DNA of 64,000 nucleotides from Metridium senile (Eukaryota; Cnidaria; Anthozoa; Actiniaria; Metridiidae): NCBI GenBank assembly GCA_949775045.1, contig OX459104.1, positions 2,024,929 to 2,088,928 of the forward strand, read 5' to 3'. Shown piece by piece: positions 1 to 41,025 of this stretch (position 1 is its first letter; each line of letters starts with the position of its first letter). The notes under the pieces were generated by a model. It saw only the letters and a program-made list of their open reading frames with translations, ran no database searches and was not told where the DNA came from. The position numbers and the translations under genes were made by a program.

Positions 1-230
1 CTACTTGCAGTAAGGTTGTCGTACAAAAATATACATTTGTTATATATATATAAAGAAAATAGAACATTTGTGATTTAGTACGATAGGAATTGATTAAAAG
101 ACAGAAGAAGATCATTTAAGCTAAACTCTCTCTTTTGTCTTTTAATTAATTCCTTTCGCACTAAATCACAAATGTTCTATTTTCTTTGTGACAAATGTTC
201 TATTTTGTATGACAACCTTACTGCAACTAG
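1..230. mobile_element. Foldback MITE
   Basis: The two ends are inverted copies of each other: CTACTTGCAGTAAGGTTGTC at 1-20 and its near-perfect complement at 211-230. The arms extend inward through a shared AAATAGAACATTTGTGATTTAGT segment. No coding capacity is seen. The left end touches the window edge, so the target site cannot be judged. Confidence 0.75.
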
Positions 231-848
231 GTGTATCATATAAACATTAAAAAGGAACAAACCGCAAGTCTGCCATACATAATAGAAATCACAAAATGTG
301 TAAAATGCACTAGCCTGTGATAAAAATTGAATTACTAAATGAGATGTTCAATTATCGTACAAGAAAAACAACGGAAAACCCCCGAACCTGGTAATGTAAA
401 GCCTGAATGAAAATTTGAGACCCTTGACGTTTTCATTTATGAATGGAAACTAGCGAGTAAACTAGTATAGGCTGCGTCTGTGTTTGATATAAACGATAGG
501 TAATAGAATGAAATTTGTAACACCGTAAAATATGTTAACTTAACTTTACTTAAATGGAAACTAGCGAGTAAACTAGTATAGGCTGTGTCGGTGTTTGATA
601 TAAACGATGGGTAATAGAATGAAATTTGTAACACCGTAAAACCGTATCATTTATGGCCTGATATTTCGTAGTTACGTGACCAGCAATCGTGATACGTTAG
701 TCCAGAGTTAGACTCACTTTTATTTTTGATCTGAAGAGGTCAGATGCGCGCGCATCTGTAACATATTGAAACTGTAAGCTTTAACATATGCCGTGTGTTC
801 CACAGAGTATATTAAACATCAAAGAAGCGACTTCGGAGTTAAAACACG
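231..848. other. Upstream region of the ADP-ribosyltransferase gene
   Basis: No gene is seen here. The stretch holds two copies of a dispersed satellite unit (about 446-640). A TATA-like string (AGTATATTAAAC, about 807-818) lies roughly 35 bases before the ATG at 849, close enough that the 5'UTR would be very short if it is used; a 3' splice site ending CCACAG just before it is an alternative reading. Confidence 0.4.
446..640. repeat. Two copies of the ~95-bp satellite also found at 4044-4906
   Basis: The unit starts GAAACTAGCGAGTAAACTAG and ends with TTTGTAACACCGTAAAA. Two units lie here, and about nine more lie in the second intron of the gene immediately downstream. Confidence 0.85.
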
Positions 849-3800
849 ATGAAGACTGTCACTGGTCTCTTAGTGGTGGTTGGGATCATAAATGTGTCTT
901 TATGTCAACAAATCCAACAAGGGAGTCTTGGACACCAATTTGGACAAGGACAACAACGACAAATTGGACAATGGCAATCCAACGGTGAACCACAAATTGA
1001 GAACATGAAAGGACAAGGGCCATTACAAAAAGCGCAAGGACAATTTCAAAAAGCCCAATTTGGACAAGGGCCTTTCCAAAAAGCACAAGGACAGACAAGA
1101 CAAGCACAAGGTCGATTTCAGAAAGATAAATCTGGTCAAGGGCCATTCAAAAATGTGCAAGGACGAGGTCAGCTCAGACAAGGACAATTTCAGAAAGCTA
1201 AATTTGGACAAGGGCCGTTCCAAAAAGTGCAAGGGCAAGGACAACGCAAGGGACAAGGACAAGATCAATTACAGAAAGCTAAATTTGGGCAAGGGCAATT
1301 CCAAAAAGTGCAAGGGCAAGGACAACGCAAGGGACAAGGACAAGATCAATTACAGAAAGCTAAATTTGGGCAAGGGCAATTCCAAAAAGTGCAAGGGCAA
1401 GGACAACACAAGGGACAAGATCAATTACAGAAAGCTAAATTTGGTCAAGGGCAATTCCAAAATGTGCAAGGGCAAGTTAAAGGTCAACGCAAGGGACAAG
1501 GGCAATTAAAACAAGGACAAGGGCAATTTGGGCCAAAACCTGGTAAAGCATTCCAACAAGTCCAAATAAAACAAGGCCAACTGCAAAAAGCACAATTTGT
1601 CCAAGGCCCATTCCGACAAGGACAAGTGCAACTGCAAAAGCCACACTTTGGACAGCAGCAAATAGAACAAGGGCAATTTCGACAGGGGCAACTCGGTCAG
1701 GGGCAATTTGGACAAGGCCAATTTGGACAAGGCCAATTTGGACAAGGCCAATTTGGACAAGGCCAGTTTGGACAGGGTCATATTGGGCTAGGAGAGTTTC
1801 AATTACAAAACGATTTCGAACTGTCAGATGATTTTAAGGTGAGAAGCCCCTTGTTGGAAATGTAATGAACCGATATCGAAAAGCCAATAATAAATACCAA
1901 AAATAGTCATTAATCATAAATATAATCGAAAAAGAAACCAAATGATTTATCGAAGTACATCAAAACTAGCTGAATAAAATTACATTAATTCTATTAACCA
2001 ACCAACAAAATAATCACAATAGAAACAACCGAAACCAAACGATTTCTCGAAATGAATCGAAAATGGTTGATTCAATAGTAAAAATCGAAATCAGACGATT
2101 TGTGGAAATACATCGAAAATGGTCGACTTAGAGATATAAAAATAAAAAAAATCCTATGATAGTTCTTACAAGAGTTATGGTCCTGTTACACTGTGCAATC
2201 TTCTCAGCAACTTGTCTCGCAATGTTTGAAAGTGCTGCGTTACAAGTTGCCGAGGTGAAGTTACACCTATTTCAATTAACGTTGTCCATCTGGAATGGTT
2301 GATCTGAGACCGATAGGAATTGTGGGAGCTCGTTAAACTGCAAATGCACTATTATAGTATTGCTTGAATATTAATGTTTACTTCTGAAATACTGTTATCT
2401 GTAATTCAGGACCATTCAAGTGTGATTAAAACAATGCATTTGGAATTTAATCAGTGAACTCCCACAATTCCTATCGGTCTCAGATCAACCATTCCAGATG
2501 GACAACGTTAATTGAAATAGGTGTATACACTGCAAAGCGATATTGGCAACTTGCAATGATTTTTGACCGGGGAAGGCTTTCTGGGGGACTAGGGAAGAGA
2601 ATTGAAAATGTGCGCATGCGTCCTTGAAAAGAAATGCTTTAAAATTTCGGCACAAGTTGTTGAAGGGGTGATACACCGTGCAGTGGCGTTGCAAGTTGCC
2701 GAGTTCCGTTGCGAAAAGTAGAACTGAACTCTACTTTGTGCAACGCTAGCTGTCTGCAACAAAAAAAAATGCAAGACGACCACTGTTACGCTGTGCAGTT
2801 CTTCAGCAACTTGTGTTGCAACGGCATTGCAAGACAATGCAAGTTGCTGAGAAAATTGCAGTGTAACAGCGCCTTTTTTCGGTAAAATTAGACAACTTCA
2901 CATCAAATGTGTGTTTAAAGTACGAACTCCGGTGCATAGAAGTATGCGAATACATTAAATGTAGTCACACTTTTGCGCGTCGCGAGGTAATGCTTAATCA
3001 ATGTTTTAACTTTCTAAGAGCAAAAGGGCCAAGTGTAAAGCAGGGCTGGTTGAACCTGGGGCAGTCAGACAACCACCTAGTTTTGTATACAGGGCTGATT
3101 TTCGTGAACCAACTGAGGTCTTTAAAAACGGGCTAAAGTCACTTGGCAATAACGACAATCTGATACAACACACCAAAGGTATGGAGTGGTAAAAAACTAA
3201 TTTGGTAAAATCAACCAAAGGAGTGAGCATATTGAAGAGGTTGATCTGACAATAATGATAACGGCGGTCAGGATGATGGAGATGATGGATTATGATAATG
3301 ATAATGATGAAGATATGACGACAATGGTGGTAATTGTGATGATAATGATGGTGATTATGGCGACAATGCTGGTAATTGTGATGATAATGATGGTGATTAT
3401 GGTGGTAATTATAATGATGATAATTATTGTGATGAAGATATGACGACAATGCTGGTAATTGTGATGATAATGATGGTGACAATGGTGGTAATTATGATGA
3501 TGATAATGATGGTGATAATGATGAAGATATGACGACAATGCTGGTAATTGTGATGATAATGATGGTGATTATGGGGACAATGGTGGTAATTGTGATGAGA
3601 TAATGGTGATTATGATGATAATGATGAAGATATGACGACAATGGTGGTAATTATGATGATGATAATGATTATCATGATGATAATGATGAAGATATGACGA
3701 CAATGGTGGTAATTATGATGATGATAATGATTATCATGATTATCATGATGAAGATATGACGACAATGGTGGTAATTATGATGATGATAATGATGGTGATT

Positions 3801-5299
3801 ATGATGATAATGGTGATGAAGATATATGGCGACAATGCTGGTAATTGTGATGATGATAATGATGATGATTATGATGATGATGAAAAAAATGGTGATGATG
3901 ATGACAAATAATAAAGATGATTATGATGCAAAGCCACATGCAGTTATGAGAATGAGTTTAAATAGCTATTTTAAAACTGATGTGCAAGAGAATCACAGGA
4001 GTCATACCAAACTAAATCACGACATATCCTAAAATATTCTAAATGGAAACTAGCGAGTAACCTAGCCTAGTATACGCTGCGTCGGTGTTTGATGTAAACG
4101 ATAGGTAATAGAATGAAATTTGTAACACCGTAAAAAAATAGAAAAAGAAACTATAGCGAGTAAACTAGTATAGGCTGCGTCGGTGTTTGATATAAACGAT
4201 AGGTAATAGAATGAAATTTGTTACACCGTAAAAAAATAATAGAAACTAGCGAGTAACCTAGTATAGGCTGCGTCGGTGTTTGATATAAACGATAGGTAAT
4301 AGAATGAAATTTGTAACACCGTAAAAAAAATAGAAATAGAAACTAGCGAGTAAACTAGTATAGGCTGCGTCGGTGTTTGATATAAACGATAGGTAATAGA
4401 ATGAAATTTGTAACACCGTAAAAAAATAATAGAAACTAGCGAGTAACCTAGTATAGGCTGCGTCGGTGTTTGATATAAACGATAGGTAATAGAATGAAAT
4501 TTGTAACACCGTAAAAAAAATAGAAAAAGAAACTAGCGAGTAAACTAGTATAGGCTGCATCGGTGTTTGATATAAACGATAGGTAATAGAATGAAATTTG
4601 TAACACCGTAAAAAAATAGAAATAGAAACTAGCGAGTAAACTAGTATAGGCTGCGTCGGTGTTTGATATAAACGATAGGTAATAGAATGAAATTTGTAAC
4701 ACCGTAAAAGAATAATAGAAACTAGCGAGTAACCTAGTATAGGCTGCGTCGGTGTTTGATATAAACGATAGGTAATAGAATGAAATTTGTAACACCGTAA
4801 AAAAATAATAGAAACTAGCGAGTAACCTAGTATAGGCTGCGTCGATGTTTAATATAAACGATAGGTATAAATATAATGAAATTTGTAACACCGTAAAAAA
4901 TGTTGACTTAACTTACTAAACAAATTTCATTATATTATCTCAAATATTTTAGGTGAGTCTACACACTACAGCGACAAGCACAACACCTTGTTTGTCTCCA
5001 CGTCTTCATCATACGAAAAAGCCTTACAGTGGGCCAAGACAATCATGACAGCTAGCCGAAAAGCAGGCTCAAAGGCTACGCAGTACAAAGCCAAGACTTC
5101 TATTTACGTATACAAGATTCGCGCCGATGAGAATTATTTCAGTATGGAGGTATTACTTCTCCCTTAATATAACTAGACTCTCTATGAGCGTGAAGTCGGG
5201 CTAGTCATAAAATCAACACAGGAGGCTAAACAATTCTACTTTGGGCTTCCTGTGTTCATTCCCAAAGCATCATGGGGGACTATACGCGACATGACAGAC

Positions 5300-5331
<32 letters not shown>

Positions 5332-5817
5332 TAAAAGGTAAACCAATAATATATAATATGCCTCATTTATATAGCGCCAATCGACAAAGGAAATTGGAGG
5401 ACAATTAAAACACTAGAGTCTTGGCACACTGCTTTGACTAGTGGAGCAGATAACTACAACTCTAAACCGCTCCCTGGACAATACTCTATTCTTTTGAGTG
5501 AACTTTAAATATTGTAATTTATTCAATCCAATACTTCAAAACTCTGTACGACTAATTACTATTCATAGTTAAAGGCTTCAGCCTGGGAGCCGAAAGCTCA
5601 TCAAATTTAAGTAAACTAGACGCTCTAGGAGCGTGAAGTCGGGCTAGTGATAGAATCAACACAGGCCGGCTAAACAATTCTACTTTGGGCTTCCTGTGTT
5701 CGTTCGCAAAGCATCATGGGGCCTATACGCGACATGACAGATAGATAGATAGATACATTGACTAAAAGGTAAACCTAGAGTCGGGCCCTTAAAAAAAAAT
5801 CAGAGAACGTTTACTTC

Positions 5818-5912
<95 letters not shown>

Positions 5913-6237
5913 CTATTATTACTATTATTATTATTATTATCATCATCATCATTATTATTATTATTAGGATTCCCTGATGGCCATGTTCAACAAGGATTCT
6001 ACTAAATATGCCGAATACAAAGTGCAAGCCAACAGCGTTTCGAAGACGTATTTAGAGTGGGAGGCGTGCGGTGGCGTGAGGCCCGAGGAAGTTAAGACAG
6101 CGACGCAGCTAGTGTTTGGGGCACTCGACTCGCCTAAGCCTGAGGTGGAAAACAGTCGCTACACTACTCAAAACACCGTTGGGAGTAGTAGTGTGTATAT
6201 TGATGAGCCTGCTTTGAGGAAACCAAAAGGGAAATGA
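849..6237 (+). CDS. Secreted Gln/Gly-repeat protein with an ADP-ribosyltransferase domain
   Basis: Four-exon model: 849-1838, 3019-3178, 4953-5149, 5968-6237 (stop TGA 6235-6237). The intron phases 0, 1, 0 fit and the exons sum to 539 codons. Residues 1-20 look like a signal peptide. Residues 21 to about 325 are Q/G/K-rich, with a 27-residue unit repeated about three times and a terminal run of FGQGQ pentads. Exons 2-4 encode about 208 residues with the hallmarks of the R-S-E ADP-ribosyltransferase class (pierisin / enterotoxin-A fold): R355 in YRADFR, an STS triad at 399-401, and E479-x-E481 followed by a Gly-Gly turn. Only two cysteines occur in this part, C336 and C483, which would suit an extracellular disulfide. 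The likely role is transfer of ADP-ribose from NAD to a protein or nucleic-acid target; the target is unknown. The exon 1 to 2 junction is the least certain: the first ORF would otherwise stop at 1863-1865. Homology was judged by motif only. Confidence 0.72.
2183..2869. mobile_element. MITE with a second MITE nested inside
   Basis: The outer inverted repeats begin CTGTTACACTGTGCAATCTT at 2183 and return as the complement at about 2840-2869. Related short inverted motifs (CAACTTG with TGTTAC) recur inside. The element lies in the first intron of the ADP-ribosyltransferase gene. Confidence 0.65.
2262..2525. mobile_element. MITE with TACACCTATTTCAATTAACG termini
   Basis: The left end TACACCTATTTCAATTAACG is mirrored at 2506-2525. 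The inverted arms continue about 65 bases. TA at both edges would fit a Tc1/mariner-type TA duplication. It is nested in the 2183-2869 element. Confidence 0.75.
3245..3935. repeat. Imperfect ATG/GAT trinucleotide-rich minisatellite
   Basis: Long runs of GATGATAAT with a recurring longer unit built round GATATGACGACAATG. It sits in intron 2 of the ADP-ribosyltransferase gene. Open frames here are low-complexity artefacts. Confidence 0.9.
4044..4906. repeat. Satellite array, about nine units of 92-100 bp
   Basis: Units start at about 4045, 4147, 4241, 4341, 4433, 4530, 4625, 4719 and 4811. The conserved core runs from GAAACTAGCGAGTAA to AACACCGTAAAA, with short A-rich spacers of varying length. 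The last unit is more diverged. It is intronic, ending about 50 bases before the exon that starts at 4953. Confidence 0.9.
5167..5335. repeat. Dispersed repeat copy 1 with GATA tail
   Basis: It matches 5616-5770 closely: ...GCGTGAAGTCGGGCTAG... through ...CGCGACATGACAGA, then (GATA)n. It contains an inverted pair AACACAGG / GGGCTTCCTGTGTT. Both copies lie in the third intron of the ADP-ribosyltransferase gene. Confidence 0.75.
5616..5770. repeat. Dispersed repeat copy 2 with GATA tail
   Basis: Second copy of the 5167-5335 repeat, differing by scattered substitutions, again ending in a GATA tract. Confidence 0.75.
5817..5967. repeat. (ATT)n microsatellite running into a 3' splice site
   Basis: About 150 bases of TTA/ATC repeats end as TTATTAG directly at the acceptor of the last exon of the ADP-ribosyltransferase gene (exon starts 5968). 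Confidence 0.9.
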
Positions 6238-6454
6238 ATAAATACATGAATGGATGGGTGAATGAAACTAGAAGTTGAAGAATTAATAAGTGAGAATAAA
6301 TGAATTGTTGGAAGAACAAATGAATAGATGAAATAACTAAATAAAGAATGAACTCAACCATAAACAATCCAACTGCATTATCAATCTATTAATCAATCAA
6401 TATACTAATATATCGATCAATCAATCAATCTATCAACCAACCAATCAAATGTCA

Positions 6455-7290
6455 GACACTGACAACACAGTCTTTCGCAAGGCTACACACACCCAGACGA
6501 TCACTACACATCAACATCACTTATACCTAGGCTTAAAACGACAGTCACTAACAACAAAAGTCTTTCGCAAGACTACACACACCCAGACGATCACTACACA
6601 TCAATATCACTTACACCTGCAGGCTCAAAACGGCAGTCACTTAACACCAACAGTCTTTCTCAAGACTACACAAACCCAGTCCATCACTACACATCAATAT
6701 CACTTACACATAGGCTCACATGAAACGTTAGTCACTAACACCAAAAGTCTTTCGCAAGACTACACACACCCAGTCCATCACTACACATCAATATCACTTA
6801 CACATAGGCTCAAAACGTCAGTCACTAACAACAAAAGTCTTTCGCAAGACTAAACACACCCAGAAGACAACTACACATCAACATCACTTACATCTAGGAT
6901 CAAAACGACAGTCACTAACAACAAAAGTCTTTCTCAAGACTACACACAACTGGACGACCACAAACAATCAAACATCAGTCTCTAACACCAACAGTCTTTC
7001 TCAAGACTACACACAACTGGACGATCACAAATATTCAAACATCAGTCACTAACAACAACAGTCTTTCGCAAGACTACACACAACTGGACGACCACAAACA
7101 ATCAAACATCAGTCTCTAACACCAACAGTCTTTCGCAAGACTACACACAACTGGACGACCACAAACAATCAAACATCAGTCTCTAACACCAACAGTCTTT
7201 CGCAAGACTTCACACAACTGGACGATCACAAACGTCAGTCACTAACACCAACAGTCTTTCTCAAGACTACACACACCCACAATTCACTAC
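6455..7290. repeat. Satellite, about 11 units, each with an AGTCTT/AAGACT hairpin
   Basis: Each unit carries AGTCTTTCGCAAGACT or a variant, a 6-bp stem with a 4-base loop. Units are about 90 bp in the first half and about 66 bp in the second half, where an ACAACTGGACGA segment replaces the longer spacer. Confidence 0.88.
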
Positions 7291-7417
7291 CATCACTTTA
7301 TACACATGCGTTCAAACCATTCACTCTTAAACTAATAATTTAGTAGATTATATTTACTGTTAATGACATAATAATATTTACATTTAAAACTCTAGGTCTA
7401 TTACAAAAAATACACTA

Positions 7418-7716
7418 TACACCTATTTCAATAACCGTTGTCGTAATAAAAACTAAACTACAGTCCACACTCTGAAGCCTGCAAAGGATGTCGGTAATAT
7501 CAACATAATTTGAGATTTATTAGACGTATTTTCAAGAAATATTTGATTTATCATACACCACTGCAACACCTTGTTAAGGTCATATAACCCAAACACGTAC
7601 AACCAAAATATACTATGAATAAGTCGATAACAAGAGAAGAAATACTGACATCCTTTGCAGGCTTCAGAGTAAGGACTGTAGCTTTGATTGCGACAGCGAT
7701 TATTGAAATAGGTGTA
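7418..7716. mobile_element. MITE, TACACCTATTTCAA family
   Basis: Terminal inverted repeats begin TACACCTATTTCAATAACCG and include a subterminal CTGAAGCCTGCAAAGGATG. Related copies lie at 8316-8584 and 8585-8855, with fragments near 43955-44010 and 57800-57915. Confidence 0.8.
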
Positions 7717-8090
7717 TAAAATCCTGCAAAACCATCTGAGCCGATTAAGTCAACGGTGTTGTTATTAAATATTAGATCGTAAGCTATAGATAAAACGGAA
7801 GTCCAGTACTCAAAAACACCGCTGACTCAATTCGGCTCAGGTAGTTTTAGAGGATGTTATATAGTGCCTTCCCTTCAAAACAAGTCTTGTTACCAGTTTT
7901 CCATCACACAAAACAGACGAGAGGACACTGGTAATCAGTAATGTTAATTGTGTTTCAAAAGGAAAAAGGAAAAAGAAAACGAGAAAAAAATGAATGATAA
8001 TTGACCATTTCAAAGTTTGCTTGAACTAAAACAATGGATCAAGTTCAAAAATATATTTGCCTGTCAAAACTTAAATTTGGCCAGTCAATA

Positions 8091-8265
8091 GACCCTTTTA
8101 GTTCTGTATGCAAATTGCACATTTCAGACCACATGACATTCCCCTGAGAGTTGTTCTTTTATGTCAAGTATTAAAATATCTATACATAACAAATGATTAA
8201 CTCCAAAGGGAATGAACACGTGGTCTGAAATGGGAAAATAAACATTGAAGGTGAATGGGTCTATT
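8091..8265. mobile_element. MITE with CCATTTCAGACCA-type arms
   Basis: Inverted arms carry CATTTCAGACCACATGACAT and the complement at about 8217-8240. Two relatives are at 27828-28002 and 30017-30168. Confidence 0.65.
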
Positions 8266-8315
8266 GGCCCTAGGCAGGCAGTTATTTCCAGCCCTGGATA
8301 TTGATTTGGAAAATA

Positions 8316-8584
8316 TACACCTATTTCAAAAATCGTTGTCGCAGCCGAACCTACAGTCCACACTCTGGATCACGCAGAGGATGTCGGTAATGATGAAATC
8401 ATTTGTGGTTTGTATTGCATTTTTTTCAAAGAAGTATTTGTTTCATCATCTACCACAGCAGCAACTTGTTATGGTCATATAATACAAACATGTACAACCA
8501 ACAATGCTATGAATAAATCGATAACAAGACATGAAATACCGGCATCCTTTGCAGGCTTCAGAGTGTGGACACCTGATATAGGTG
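8316..8584. mobile_element. MITE, TACACCTATTTCAA family, right end altered
   Basis: The left terminus and subterminal repeat match the 7418 copy. The right terminus is short and joins the next copy directly, giving a head-to-tail pair. Confidence 0.7.
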
Positions 8585-8855
8585 TACATATTTCAATAAT
8601 CGTTGTCGCAAAAAAAAGCCAGTCCACACTCTGAAGCCTGCAAAGGATGTCGGTACTTCTTTTTTGTTATCGATTTATTCATAGCATATTTTGGTTTACG
8701 TGTTTGTGTTATATGACCATAACAAGTAGATATAAATATTTCTTTAAAAAAACATGCAATAAATCACAAATTAAGTCCATATAACCAACATCCTTTGCAG
8801 GCTTCAGAGTGTGGACCGTAGGTTCGGCTGCGACATGATTTTTGAAATAGGTGTA
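8585..8855. mobile_element. MITE, TACACCTATTTCAA family
   Basis: Third copy. The subterminal CTGAAGCCTGCAAAGGATG is present in both orientations; the right end is GAAATAGGTGTA. Confidence 0.75.
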
Positions 8856-9084
8856 TTCATGCCGAACATGGCACTGGATAACTGCCGATAAATGTCAATC
8901 CTTCTTGTTCTTGCATAGTTCAAGCAAACTCAGAAGAGGGTCTACTGATTGATTAATTTAGTCCCCTCATTACATAACGCCTCATTCCGTGCATTTCCTC
9001 GCCTTAGACTCTTATTCCTTGCACCACAGTGACCGCTGACCTACAACACCGCGGTCTATTCTCTAATATAAATGCTCATCATCA

Positions 9085-9400
9085 AAGGAATGCTCCAGTT
9101 TCAGGTTATCTAGCACCGCTGTACAATTTGACAAAAGGCGCATTTGCACAGGGATAGCCTCAATACTCCAGTTTCATGTTATCTAGCACCGCTGTACTAT
9201 TTGACAAAAGGCGCATTTGCACAGGGATAATCTCGATTCGGAGTAAATTTAAATGTGTTTTCTATTGTTTAGCGGTAGTATTTTCCCTTGCTTGGCTTGG
9301 AATTTGTGAATATTTTGACAACAAATCGAGGCTTAGCTTCTGCAAATGCGCCTTTTGAAAAAAAGTACAGTGGTACTAGATAACGTGAACTTGGGGTATT
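9085..9400. mobile_element. MITE, CTCCAGTTTCATGTTATC family, with duplicated left end
   Basis: The left end (CTCCAGTTTCAGGTTATCTA ... GGCGCATTTGCACAGG) occurs twice in tandem at about 9090 and 9169 and is mirrored at about 9340-9395. Other members are at 22349-22520 and 41393-42107. Confidence 0.7.
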
Positions 9401-9426
9401 ACCGCTGGCTTCTGTGATGTTAGTTT

Positions 9427-39777
<30,351 letters not shown>

Positions 39778-41025
39778 TTTGGAGAGGATTTTAGCGTGTC
39801 AGAGGTAACTTTCGTGGAGCTTTTAGCTGCAGAAATTCGAATTCAAAATGGCTGCACGTGTGGACTGCAGTCCCGCGAAAACACTCTGGTGAGCCTGTTT
39901 TAATTTCCTAGTAAGCGGTTTCTCTTTTACAACATACCACAGGAACCCCACCAGTGACACTATGTCCGAGTTATCCTTCGGGCCCTCAGAAGGGGGGTGG
40001 TGAGGGGTGATTTTGGTCAGAATACATATTCCAATTTTTTAAAACATTTATATTTATATCACAACAATAGAGTGCTTTCACTTTTATTTAATTTTACAAT
40101 GTATTCCACGTGAAAAAGGTACATATTTTATACAAAAAAATTCCAAAAAAAAATTCACAAAAATGTTGCATTTTTAGCTTTATACAAAATATCAGATACA
40201 AAAACACCATTATTTACTTATTATATCTACAACTTTGGTGTACCGTGAACTAGTTTTAACTGACCATTATGAAGAAGCAGGATAATAATATATATATAAT
40301 TATTATAATCGCCACCATCATATCATTGCCATCACCATCAACATCATATCTCCATCAACATCATCATATCATTACCATCATCATAGTCATCATCATCATA
40401 ATTATCACCAACATCATTATCATCCCCATCAATGTTATCAGCACAATCAACATTATTACCACCATCACCATTACCATCATCATCAGTTATTATCATCATC
40501 ATCATCACAATTATCACCAACATCATATCTCCACCACCACCACCATCATCATCATCATGTCGTAACCATCATAATCATCATAGTCATCATCATCATAATT
40601 ATCACCAACATCATTATCATCACCATCAATGTCATCAACACAATCAACATTATTACCACCATTACCATCATCATAGTTATTATCATCATCACAATTATCA
40701 CCAACATCATATCTCCACCACCACCACCATCATCATCATCATGTCGTAACCATCATCATCATATCACCATCATCATAGTCATCATCATCATCGTCATAAT
40801 TATCGCCAACATCATTATCATCACCATCAATGTCATCAGCACAATCAACATTATCACCACCATCAACATAATAACATTTTTTACCACACAAAGAAAAAAA
40901 ATGATATCTACTAAATACAGAAATATTAAAAACAATGGTTGCTTTTGCTGATGCTTTTTCAGTTGACATTGTTATTTAAAGTCACTGTTGTTCTTGTAGT
41001 TTCTGTTGGCATGGTTACACATTTC
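39778..41025. other. Intergenic region: DDB1 promoter side and arylsulfatase 3' side
   Basis: No coding region is supported. The first 150 bases upstream of the DDB1 ATG lack a TATA box. From 40265 to 40865 it is ATC-rich repeat with a roughly 190-bp higher-order duplication. Confidence 0.6.
40265..40865. repeat. ATC trinucleotide tract with higher-order duplication
   Basis: ATCACCACCACCACCATCAT...GTCGTAACCATCAT occurs at about 40528 and 40708, showing segmental duplication of a roughly 180-bp block. Confidence 0.85.

Larger units (their letters stand above)
6238..9426. other. Intergenic region between convergent genes
   Basis: No coding region is supported. It separates the + strand ADP-ribosyltransferase gene from the - strand DDB1 3' end. 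Candidate AATAAA signals occur at 6237-6242 and again near 6295 and 6340. The rest is a satellite (6455-7290) and several MITEs. Confidence 0.7.

Noticed and set aside
437..634. Small ORF repeated again near 4258-4891
   Set aside because: It is the translated ~95-bp satellite, not a gene family.
1839..1865. Ending the Q/G protein at the 1863-1865 stop as a separate one-exon gene
   Set aside because: An AAG|GTGAGA donor at 1838 joins in phase to the R-motif exon at 3019; kept as the alternative model, since only transcripts can decide.
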